Below, piece by piece: positions 54,050 to 61,159 of a stretch of DNA of 64,000 nucleotides (position 1 is the first letter of the stretch; each line of letters opens with the position of its first letter). Origin of the DNA: Aquamicrobium lusatiense (GTDB lineage: Bacteria; Pseudomonadota; Alphaproteobacteria; Rhizobiales; Rhizobiaceae). The notes beneath the pieces were generated by a model. It was not told the DNA's origin and did not search any database. It saw only the letters and a program-made list of their open reading frames with translations. The stretch lies in assembly GCF_014201615.1 (NCBI RefSeq), contig NZ_JACHEU010000001.1, positions 2,685,631-2,749,630 of the forward strand, in the 5' to 3' direction. Both the position numbers and the translations under genes were made by a program.

Positions 54050-54071
54050 ATTGACAAAATCTGCAAAAATT

Positions 54072-54091
54072 GCACTACAAATCGCACTACA
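54072..54091 (+). repeat. Left subterminal GCACTACA pair
   Basis: GCACTACA at 54072-54079 and 54084-54091, start to start 12 bases. The same pair with the same spacing lies at the right end of the island. Candidate arm-type integrase binding sites. Confidence 0.55.
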
Positions 54092-54204
54092 GGGTGTGAA
54101 GGTTTTCCACGTAATGAATTGATTTTTCTGTTGTATTTTAGGTCCGCAATTCTTTCATTCATGTCGGTGCAGGCCACAAACTGTGCGGTAAGCCGGATGT
54201 CCAT

Positions 54205-54387
54205 ATGACCCACAAATGTCCGTCGGCTGCGATCCGAAAACCCCACCTAAGCAAGATCCTGCATGTAGAAGACATTCGGCATTCGATCGAGGAAAGCCGC
54301 GCTGATGGCAAGGTCGTTCCGGCGGACAAGGTGTTTGAGGCGCTGGAAGCTCGCATAATGGACATGACTCGCCGTCTTGGCAGATAG
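54205..54387 (+). CDS. Antitoxin-like small protein, possibly truncated
   Basis: A 60-residue product. The C-terminal part (IRHSIEESRADGKVVPADKV, then FEALEARIMDM) looks like the end of type II antitoxins that pair with ParE/RelE toxins, where an I.E....G..VPA..VF..L pattern is common. The first 20 residues are unlike an antitoxin DNA-binding domain, so this may be a fragment. No toxin gene follows. Start and function are uncertain. Confidence 0.35.
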   Translation: MTHKCPSAAIRKPHLSKILHVEDIRHSIEESRADGKVVPADKVFEALEARIMDMTRRLGR

Positions 54388-55090
54388 CGCTCTTACTTCC
54401 CTTGGTCAGATTCCACCGACGCGTCTTTCGATATGCACCGATCTCAAGTTTGACTGATCCGTTTATACACATGGCATGGGACTGGGTTACCCTTCACGGG
54501 TCATACAGTGGATATTCTTCAGTAGAGCTCTTGCCGCCTCTGGAACTCGGATAGCAACGGCAGAGACATGCGGTTTCTCACCTGCCTGCCTGCCTATAGG
54601 CGACCGAGCGAGGAAGCCGACGTTCAATTGGCTTGGCCGGCTGACAGCTTCGCGCCGCAAAAATCGGGTGGCAAAGCTGCCTTGGCCGAACTCCAAAAGC
54701 GGACCTTGCCTATGGCTACTTGCCGGCTATTTCGACGTATGCGTTCGAATCCCGTATGGCCTGCCACTTCACGCCGATTGCGCGATATTGCCGCCTATAG
54801 CAGCCGGTCACCGCACAATATTTCGGGCATCTCACGAGAAATCCCGCCGATAGCCCTCTAAAGCACGCTAAAGAGAGGGGGTTCTCACATGTCTCGACCA
54901 GGCGGAATAGCTCCAGCCGAAAATAGCCGTCGATTATCTCGCGCCAGATGCTTGGGGCATCCAAAAAAGATCATGATGACAGCTAAGGAAGATATTGTTC
55001 GGAACATCTCACTCCAACCGGGAAATGGTTTTCGCAAGTAGCCCATTCGGCCGGGGTCACTGACATGAAGGATGGCTTTGAAGAAAATAC
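54388..55090. other. Gene-poor island segment
   Basis: Several short open frames exist on both strands but none has a ribosome site with coding character. It may be decayed DNA. Nothing else is recognised. Confidence 0.4.
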
Positions 55091-56779
55091 GTGAGAAGCG
55101 TGAGCGAACCAGGATGTCAAATTAGAATGCAGATTCCTGATCCATTGTTACTCGATACGAGCCGCGGCGACCTCCTTCCACAAACACGTTTTAACGCCAC
55201 GCTCAACGCGCATGGCCTGTACGATGGTCTTCGCTTCATAGTTCGCCTGTCTCCGCGGGTTCACGAGCTCATCGCGAGCTTGCCGAATGGCGTCCGTTTC
55301 TCGAGCGATGCTACGTTTGAGCAGATGCAAGCCTTCTCGACTTACCTACACGAGACCATCCACTGGTGGCAGCACATCGGCAGTACCTGTGGGTTCATGA
55401 TGAGCCTCAGCTACCCCGCGCAAACCCACGCTAACCTTCTGCACCTGAGGAAGTTTCTCGATCAGGTCGGGCGAGTGAAGCCGATCCGCGCGTGGGCGGA
55501 AATGAATCCTGGGCCGCGCGATATGGCATCACCGCGCGCTACGGCCAACATTATTATCAACAATCAGTTTGACATCGCCGCCTATCGGTTTCTGGCCACC
55601 AATCCAGAACGCGCCGAACTGCTTGTGAATAATACGATGTTTGAGAGCTTGGCCCATACGTACAACATCGCCTTGAGCAACGGTGTCATGGCGCTTTCCA
55701 GCACGTTCGACCGGGAGCTTGAGTTCATTCCGGACCCGCGCAGTTGGCAAAAAGAGTTGCGTAAGCTCAGGCAATCAAAGGAGCCTGGCTACTTTTACGG
55801 CTCGCCGATCGGCCTGTCGCCGGTTGGGGCCTTCCACATTTTCGAAGGGCAGGCTCGGTTCGCGCAGCTCCAATATCTACATTTCGCCACTGGCGGTGCT
55901 TTCGATTGGGGCGATGCCGCAGCCGCTGGCATGCTTTCGCCGATCTACATGGCTGCATTCGAGGATTTTCTGGCAAGAACCGAATTCGCTCGGCCCGACA
56001 CGATCGATCATCCGACGGTCGCACTATTCATGCTTGTGTGCGACATAGCGATGAATCCGGCCGAAGCCTTTCCGTTTCCGGTCCTCGTCCCGAAATTCTT
56101 CATCATCGATGTCGATCCCGGCATGCGCTTCATCTACCTATCGGTGATCGTGAAGCATCAGTTTCCTGAGATGAGGACCGCGATCACCGAGTACAGCGCG
56201 AGCGAATATGTGGATGTGAGCACGAAGCTCTGCCGGGCTCTTAGCACTTTCACACCGTTGGAAATTGTGCAGGAGATCAACCGCTGGGTCGAGAATGGTC
56301 CTGCGTTCAAGGACTGCTTGGCACGCCACGATGCTGGCAAGGCAGATGCCCTAAATCTCCCCCTTCAGGTGCTCTTCGGCCAATTCGCTTCATACGCGCG
56401 CGACAAGGCCTGCTATCCGCACATCCTATGCTGGCCGGGCGCGCATATGGCAGGTCACAACGTGAGCCAGGACAGCATCGGTCTCTTCTCGCGCCAATCG
56501 CCCATGTTTATCGATCGTGCGGAGGATGAGATGATCGTTCCGATTGTCCGTACCGGCCTCGACGAAGCGACTGTCATGGAGACGTTTCAGGAGTTCTACG
56601 GCGGGTACGCGCTCTACGATCTGACCTATCAATGGATCACCACACCAGGACCATTCACTTACAACTTCCGGTGGCTTCAACCCAACGGAACCGACGAGCA
56701 AATCAAGGCATGGGCTGACCGGATTTTCACCAACGCCTACGGCGTTTCGCCGGACGATTTCACTAGCTTACAAGCATGA
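55091..56779 (+). CDS. Hypothetical protein with HEXXH zinc-metallopeptidase-like motif
   Basis: A 562-residue soluble protein. At about residue 97 the helix FSTYLHETIHWWQHIG contains HETIH, a gluzincin-type HEXXH, and about 160 residues later AFHIFEGQARFAQLQ offers a glutamate as third ligand. No signal peptide or span is seen. No family is recognised. The start is GTG at 55091; an ATG at 55127 is an equal alternative, and neither has a strong ribosome site. It is the largest gene of the island and stands alone. Confidence 0.72.
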   Translation: MRSVSEPGCQIRMQIPDPLLLDTSRGDLLPQTRFNATLNAHGLYDGLRFIVRLSPRVHELIASLPNGVRFSSDATFEQMQAFSTYLHETIHWWQHIGSTCGFMMSLSYPAQTHANLLHLRKFLDQVGRVKPIRAWAEMNPGPRDMASPRATANIIINNQFDIAAYRFLATNPERAELLVNNTMFESLAHTYNIALSNGVMALSSTFDRELEFIPDPRSWQKELRKLRQSKEPGYFYGSPIGLSPVGAFHIFEGQARFAQLQYLHFATGGAFDWGDAAAAGMLSPIYMAAFEDFLARTEFARPDTIDHPTVALFMLVCDIAMNPAEAFPFPVLVPKFFIIDVDPGMRFIYLSVIVKHQFPEMRTAITEYSASEYVDVSTKLCRALSTFTPLEIVQEINRWVENGPAFKDCLARHDAGKADALNLPLQVLFGQFASYARDKACYPHILCWPGAHMAGHNVSQDSIGLFSRQSPMFIDRAEDEMIVPIVRTGLDEATVMETFQEFYGGYALYDLTYQWITTPGPFTYNFRWLQPNGTDEQIKAWADRIFTNAYGVSPDDFTSLQA

Positions 56780-57025
56780 GGCGGAAACCCCGCTGAGGGT
56801 GGGTAGCCGGAAGTGAACGCTCGCTCGTTGTCATCGAAGAACTCGAGCTGAAGATTGCTTACCTGCACTCCGTCCACGTCGAGTCGATAACCGTCGAGCG
56901 AGCGGAGCGTCGCGTTTTTTCCGGTTCTGCTCTTCATTCATCAACAAGCTAGAATATGTGATCGACTCGACTTTCCGTTGTTTCTTCGGTTTGATTTGGT
57001 GGGGATTCTAAGGGGAGGCATATTG

Positions 57026-57844
57026 GTGTTCTTAGAAAAACACTCTCGATTCTTTCGGCGTTTTGATCTCTCGTTTACGCCACGACATACCGGTGCTCCC
57101 CATCTCCCGGTCATCGCAGATTCCAACGAGTTCAGCATTTTCGATGCTCTGAATACACGCGTCGTGGACGAAAAGGCCCTGGAAGTCCAGCCGAACGGCG
57201 ACATCGTTGAACTGATGGAGGTAACCTACGAGGCGAAGAGGAAAGCGCTCATTCTGCTATTCCACCGCGCGTCACCAGATGCTGCGGAGCCCACCTATCG
57301 CAAAAAAGCCCGCCAGAAGGCGGGAACCAAGGTAACCGTTCGTAAGGCCGAAAAGCTGGAGGGCGAAGAGCAATCAGTATCGGCACATCTGATCGTTTTG
57401 GATGAGGCAATCCGCCAAGGAACCTATCGGGCCGCCCTCGAAGAAATCCCCGGTATCAGCATGGCGGTTGTCAGGCGGATAATCGGCCAAGCACTCCACG
57501 ACTACGAATACGATTTCGAGCGAAAGAAGAAGCAGGTCAACACCTACAGCACCTTTAAGCCCGTTGGCGTTCCCTCTGAAACCCTTTCGGGAGCGCTGAA
57601 GAGCGGAACACTGAGCTATGTCACGCTTGTAAGGCCGGCAAAGGCAGACTTCGTTGACGCCGACGGATTGTTTCAACCTCAAACTGAGACGATGAGAATT
57701 CGGGTTCAAGGCGAGGTCACCAGCGGGAACTGGCGGGATTATCTTCCGGCGATGTTCAAGCGGGCGAAGGCAGCAGGATGGACGGACTTCAGCGTTGATC
57801 TCGAACTTGATGACAATCGCCGTCGAACTCGACCAGCAAGATGA
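57026..57844 (+). CDS. Hypothetical protein, possibly frameshifted at its C terminus
   Basis: A 272-residue soluble protein from a GTG at 57026, chosen because GGGGAGG sits seven bases upstream. It has a basic N terminus and a Lys-rich middle (RKKARQKAGTKVTVRKAEKL). No family is recognised. The frame ends TDFSVDLELDDNRRRTRPAR, while the overlapping +1 frame continues smoothly as VELDQQDEAKEVLFVRSDEL and on to 57968. This suggests a frameshift near 57820-57830. If joined, the protein would be about 315 residues. The next gene is seven bases further. Confidence 0.62.
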   Translation: MFLEKHSRFFRRFDLSFTPRHTGAPHLPVIADSNEFSIFDALNTRVVDEKALEVQPNGDIVELMEVTYEAKRKALILLFHRASPDAAEPTYRKKARQKAGTKVTVRKAEKLEGEEQSVSAHLIVLDEAIRQGTYRAALEEIPGISMAVVRRIIGQALHDYEYDFERKKKQVNTYSTFKPVGVPSETLSGALKSGTLSYVTLVRPAKADFVDADGLFQPQTETMRIRVQGEVTSGNWRDYLPAMFKRAKAAGWTDFSVDLELDDNRRRTRPAR

Positions 57845-57968
57845 GGCCAAGGAGGTTCTTTTTGTCCGGTCTGATGAATTGAATTTCCAGACGGAGCTCG
57901 AAGTTTGCTCAGTTAACATTGTCGATGAAGTCGTAGCAAAGGTACTCAACCTGATCCGGAAAGGATAA
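57810..57968 (+). CDS. Short overlapping frame, likely the displaced C terminus of the preceding gene
   Basis: A 52-codon frame opening with ATG at 57810 in the +1 register of the preceding gene and ending seven bases before the membrane-protein gene. Its product (VELDQQDEAKEVLFVRSDEL..., ending VAKVLNLIRKG) has normal protein character and no ribosome site of its own. It reads best as the real tail of the upstream protein. A separate overlapping gene or programmed shifting are alternatives. Confidence 0.45.
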   Translation: MTIAVELDQQDEAKEVLFVRSDELNFQTELEVCSVNIVDEVVAKVLNLIRKG

Positions 57969-57975
57969 ATGGGAA

Positions 57976-58641
57976 GTGCGCGGCGGCGTCCTCACATACC
58001 CTCTCAGCTATCTTTCCCTTAAAGATGAGAGCGGGAAGCGGCTCTTTAGGCGCAATTGGGTTGCGGTCCTAGTTGTCGTAATTGTGATGAGCGTGCCGTT
58101 TATATTTTTCGATGCTAACTACTTTTCAGATAGAGGATTTCTGGATCGGATTGGCAGTTTTGCTGCGGTACTTACCGGATTCTATATAGCCGCGCTGGTT
58201 GGTGTTGCGAGCTTTGCATCATCCGTTGGGGATCTCGACGAAGAGATTGAGGTTGGTCGCATCAGCCGTCCCGTACCGGACCCGGCTGAAAACGAGGATC
58301 CAGAGGAGTTTCTCACGCGTCGCCAGTACGTCTGTTCGATGTTTGGTTATCTGGCGTTTATGTCGTTAATGCTCTCCGTCGGAGCGATTCTCTTGATCGT
58401 CGTTGCTGATCCTGCCTACGTGGCGATTGGCGCTACGGCTCGCTGGATTGATGTCGAGACGGTAACTTGGCTCCAGACAGTTGGACGAGCAGCCATCGTC
58501 ATGGGCTTCAATCTCGTGCTAGCCCATCTGCTTGTGACAACTTGCCATGGGCTTTATTATCTTATCGATCGCCTCTACGCGAAAAAACCAGTACTGTTGT
58601 CAAAGACGACGGGGCACCCAAAAGTTCGCACGCCTGAATAG
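57976..58641 (+). CDS. Four-span membrane protein, unknown family
   Basis: A 221-residue protein with four hydrophobic spans: WVAVLVVVIVMSVPFIFF, IGSFAAVLTGFYIAALVGVA, YLAFMSLMLSVGAILLIVVA and a last one around VMGFNLVLAHLLVTTC. An acidic cytoplasmic or periplasmic loop (DLDEEIEVGR..PAENEDPEEF) joins spans 2 and 3. GTG start at 57976, GGGAA just upstream. It follows the hypothetical gene by seven bases and is surely in its operon. Membrane effectors paired with a cytosolic partner are common in phage-defence modules, but nothing here proves that. Confidence 0.68.
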   Translation: MRGGVLTYPLSYLSLKDESGKRLFRRNWVAVLVVVIVMSVPFIFFDANYFSDRGFLDRIGSFAAVLTGFYIAALVGVASFASSVGDLDEEIEVGRISRPVPDPAENEDPEEFLTRRQYVCSMFGYLAFMSLMLSVGAILLIVVADPAYVAIGATARWIDVETVTWLQTVGRAAIVMGFNLVLAHLLVTTCHGLYYLIDRLYAKKPVLLSKTTGHPKVRTPE

Positions 58642-58755
58642 CGTCAACACAAATCGTCCTAGGCAAGCGCGTCCAGAAAAACGCCGACAGTGGCACGATC
58701 ACTCGCGGAGATGCAGGCGCTTACCAGGCCCTGAGCAGCGCCAGCAGCCAGTTGA

Positions 58756-58803
58756 CCACGTAACTTTTTTCCTCCACAAACGTGACTAGAAAAAGTTACG
58801 TGG
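58756..58803. promoter_or_regulatory. Long inverted repeat ahead of the ImmA/IrrE operon
   Basis: CCACGTAACTTTTT (58756-58769) and AAAAAGTTACGTGG (58790-58803) are perfect 14-base arms around 20 bases. The repeat ends nine bases before the GTG of the operon's first gene, overlapping its ribosome site. It suits an operator for the XRE domain encoded downstream, or an mRNA hairpin masking the start. Confidence 0.6.
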
Positions 58804-58812
58804 AGATTCGCC

Positions 58813-59445
58813 GTGGCGGCTACCATCTACCAGGAAGATCGCGAGTGCGATCGTCGTCTTTCCCAGTATTTCAATTCGACCAAAGCCCAGTGGGCCGAGA
58901 TCGTGAAAGCCATGGTCGCGGCTCGTGGGTCGTGCACCAGCCATAATCCCAAGGCCTCGCCCGGCTTCCTCGCTTGGGATGCCGGCATCACTCGCATGCG
59001 GCAGATTTTCTGCCGCGAGGGGTGGGAAGCCGGCGACGACAACGGCGTCGAGCTGATCGTCAACCGCGACTTCCGGCGTAAGGTGACGGTCATGAATGCC
59101 GACAAGGGTGTCTGCGATGCGACCCGCTCGCCCAGGAATCGTACGGAAAAGGGGCCGGCGGCTGAGAAGATCACGGACCTGAACAGCCAGTTGGACCTCT
59201 TCCGCCGCGAGCACCCGCGCGAGGTCAGGCCACACGCCTACGATCTCTGGCAGCTCTGTGTTTTCGATGACGGCAAGGAAGTTCGCGCCGAGTTGTCGCG
59301 GCCGATCGAGTTTAAGGGCGGTTTCTACATCGGCTACAGCGAGCGCATCTGGATTCTCCGCCCTGGCGAGTGGGAGCGGATCGTGATCGAGGCGCCGTCC
59401 GACGACAGCGGTCAGGATTTCGACATCACCGTCCGCCGGAAGTAA
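58813..59445 (+). CDS. Hypothetical protein partnered with the ImmA/IrrE protein
   Basis: A 210-residue soluble protein without recognised domain. It has a cysteine-containing N-terminal half, an acidic C-terminal part, and a Trp/Tyr-rich segment GFYIGYSERIWILRPGEWER. GTG start with GGAG eight bases upstream. The XRE-ImmA/IrrE gene begins six bases after its stop, so the two form an operon. In known ImmA/IrrE systems the peptidase cuts a repressor or partner; this protein could be substrate, toxin or co-regulator. That is inference. Confidence 0.68.
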   Translation: MAATIYQEDRECDRRLSQYFNSTKAQWAEIVKAMVAARGSCTSHNPKASPGFLAWDAGITRMRQIFCREGWEAGDDNGVELIVNRDFRRKVTVMNADKGVCDATRSPRNRTEKGPAAEKITDLNSQLDLFRREHPREVRPHAYDLWQLCVFDDGKEVRAELSRPIEFKGGFYIGYSERIWILRPGEWERIVIEAPSDDSGQDFDITVRRK

Positions 59446-59451
59446 GTCGAT

Positions 59452-60525
59452 ATGCTCACACCTGGACGGCTCAGCCTCGCCCGGAAGCGGAGGGGGCTGA
59501 CGAAGAAGGGATTCGCGGAAGAGCTGGGCGTCGCCCCACACACCGTGCTCCGGTACGAGAGCGGCGAAATCTCGCCGCCTCCGGAGACGATCGAGCGCAT
59601 TGCGCGGATCCTCGATTTCCCCGAGAGCTTCTTTTCCTCACCCGATGTCGACGAAGTGGTCGCCGATGCAGCCAGCTTCCGCAGCCTCACGTCGATGACG
59701 GCCAAGGATCGGGACGCGGCTCTTGCGGCGGGCACGCTCGCCTACATCCTGTCCGATTGGGTCGACGAGAATTTCAGCCTACCCGAGCCTGAACTGGTCG
59801 ATCTCAAGGGCGAAACCCCGGAGGTGGCGGCGCGCTCGCTTCGGCAGGAGTGGGGCCTCGGTGAGCAACCGATCAAGAACACCGTGCACCTCATGGAGGC
59901 GAAGGGTGTCCGCGTATTCTCATTGGTCGAGAACACCCGGACGGTCGACGCCTTCTCGGTTTGGCGTGGCGGGCGCCCATTCGTGTTCCTCAACATGATG
60001 AAGACGGCAGAGCACAGCCGCTTCGATGCCGCGCATGAGCTGGGGCACCTCGTGCTGCACAAACACGGGGGGCCCAGCGGTCGTAAAGCGGAGGAGGAGG
60101 CAAACCGGTTCGCTTCGTCGTTCCTGATGCCGGCGGCGGATGTGCTGGCCCGAATTCCCCGGGTGCACACGCTCAACCAGATCGTGGAGGCAAAAAAGCG
60201 GTGGTCCGTCTCCGTGATGGCAATGATCTACCGGCTTCATGCGCTGAAGGTGATCTCCGATTGGCAGTACCGAATGTTCTGTATCCAAGCATCTGACCTA
60301 GGCTATCGCACCTCGGAACCATTCGGCATTCCGAGAGAACAGTCGCTCGTCTGGCACAAGGTGCTGACGGCTCTTTGGACCGAGCGCGTCACCAAGAAGG
60401 AAATCGCCGAGCGTCTGGCGGTTCCTGTCGGCGAGATTGAAAACCTTCTCTTCGGCCTTGCGACCAATCCTTCTGGTGTTCCGCCACGGCCTACAGCTGG
60501 CGGCTTGAAGCTCGTTTCCGGGTGA
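59452..60525 (+). CDS. XRE helix-turn-helix regulator with ImmA/IrrE metallopeptidase domain
   Basis: A 357-residue protein. An N-terminal Cro/CI-type helix-turn-helix (LSLARKRRGLTKKGFAEELG, VAPHTVLRYESGEISPP) is followed by an ImmA/IrrE domain with zinc motif FDAAHELGHLVLHKHG and a downstream glutamate in EEEANRFASSFLMP. Family members sense DNA damage or stress and relieve repression of mobile elements. GGAAG lies upstream of the ATG. It is the last cargo gene before the right end of the island. Confidence 0.9.
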   Translation: MLTPGRLSLARKRRGLTKKGFAEELGVAPHTVLRYESGEISPPPETIERIARILDFPESFFSSPDVDEVVADAASFRSLTSMTAKDRDAALAAGTLAYILSDWVDENFSLPEPELVDLKGETPEVAARSLRQEWGLGEQPIKNTVHLMEAKGVRVFSLVENTRTVDAFSVWRGGRPFVFLNMMKTAEHSRFDAAHELGHLVLHKHGGPSGRKAEEEANRFASSFLMPAADVLARIPRVHTLNQIVEAKKRWSVSVMAMIYRLHALKVISDWQYRMFCIQASDLGYRTSEPFGIPREQSLVWHKVLTALWTERVTKKEIAERLAVPVGEIENLLFGLATNPSGVPPRPTAGGLKLVSG

Positions 60526-60616
60526 AGCGAACAGCCTGTCGAGCGCCCTTGCAATCAATCAGGCTATTCCCTCCCGCCTTCATCCGCATCGCTCGTTATC
60601 AAGTTGACAAGGACCC

Positions 60617-60651
60617 TATACCCGTCACCAAAATAGTATGGTGGGTATAAT
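60617..60651 (+). promoter_or_regulatory. Promoter-like site with imperfect inverted repeat near the island's right end
   Basis: TATACCC..ACCA and TGGT-GGGTATA form an imperfect inverted repeat, and a perfect TATAAT lies at 60646-60651. A 27-codon frame (ATG at 60658) follows and spans the GCACTACA pair. Too short to call a gene. Confidence 0.35.
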
Positions 60652-60689
60652 TGAGCATGTTTAAAAACGTCAAATTTGCATCACGGATT

Positions 60690-60709
60690 GCACTACAAAC
60701 TGCACTACA
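60690..60709 (+). repeat. Right subterminal GCACTACA pair
   Basis: GCACTACA at 60690-60697 and 60702-60709, with the same 12-base spacing and orientation as at the left end, 61 bases before the right attachment repeat. Confidence 0.55.
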
Positions 60710-60769
60710 GACGGCAAAAGCGTATGGATCAAGTGATTGATTTTATTATCTATTTAAGGGTGAGTGGCG

Positions 60770-60786
60770 CTTCTCGACCGCACCAT
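60770..60786 (+). repeat. Right attachment site (duplicate of tRNA-Leu 3' end)
   Basis: CTTCTCGACCGCACCAT, identical to 53974-53990 in the tRNA gene, and marking the right boundary of the island. Confidence 0.85.
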
Positions 60787-61159
60787 CTCCGGATCACGTA
60801 TCCGGATAGCTTGAAATGCAAGCTTGTTAAGCCGGTATCGGCTGTTTTTTCGCTCTGTAAGCACCTGAAAACTGATCGCCGGGAAAGTTGCCGGCTGTCA
60901 AAAATATGCAGCATTGATCTGCCAGTCTGGCCGTTCTTTTGAGGTGGGGTTGCTGATCATCGTGTGGAGAAGTTGCAGAGGCGCCCGATGCGGGCAAAGC
61001 CGGAACCATCTGCTTCCGGCGGCTGACGAGCTACAGCACTCTGTGGTGGTCGCCAGACATTTCTGCGCCATATAGAAATCAGCGCCGAAGGACACTTGTT
61101 TCTCTTGGAATATTGATCTGAGTTGCGCTACGGAGACCGAAATCCGCAGATGCAGAACC
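60787..61159. other. Gene-free leader region of mgtE
   Basis: No gene is seen on either strand. It should contain the mgtE promoter and leader. I looked for a magnesium (M-box) or other known riboswitch and could not recognise one by eye. Confidence 0.35.

Larger units (their letters stand above)
53974..60786. mobile_element. tRNA-Leu-associated genomic island without integrase
   Basis: A 6.8 kb insert bounded by a 17-base direct repeat of the tRNA-Leu 3' end (53974-53990 and 60770-60786). Paired GCACTACA motifs lie inside both ends. Base composition is visibly more AT-rich in places than the flanking DNA. Cargo consists mostly of unrecognised proteins plus an XRE-ImmA/IrrE regulator. No integrase, relaxase or transposase is seen, so the element is a remnant or relies on an enzyme in trans. 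Flanking genes are housekeeping (lipB, mgtE). Confidence 0.82.

Noticed and set aside
56737..56937. 66-codon minus-strand frame after the HEXXH gene
   Set aside because: It overlaps the end of the plus-strand gene, has no clear ribosome site and no family; support is too weak to list.
60658..60741. 27-codon frame spanning the right GCACTACA pair
   Set aside because: It has a nearby TATAAT but no ribosome site, and its repeats are better explained as recombination sites.
53991..60769. Integrase, relaxase or transposase within the island
   Set aside because: All open frames of size were read; none has the tyrosine- or serine-recombinase or DDE residues.
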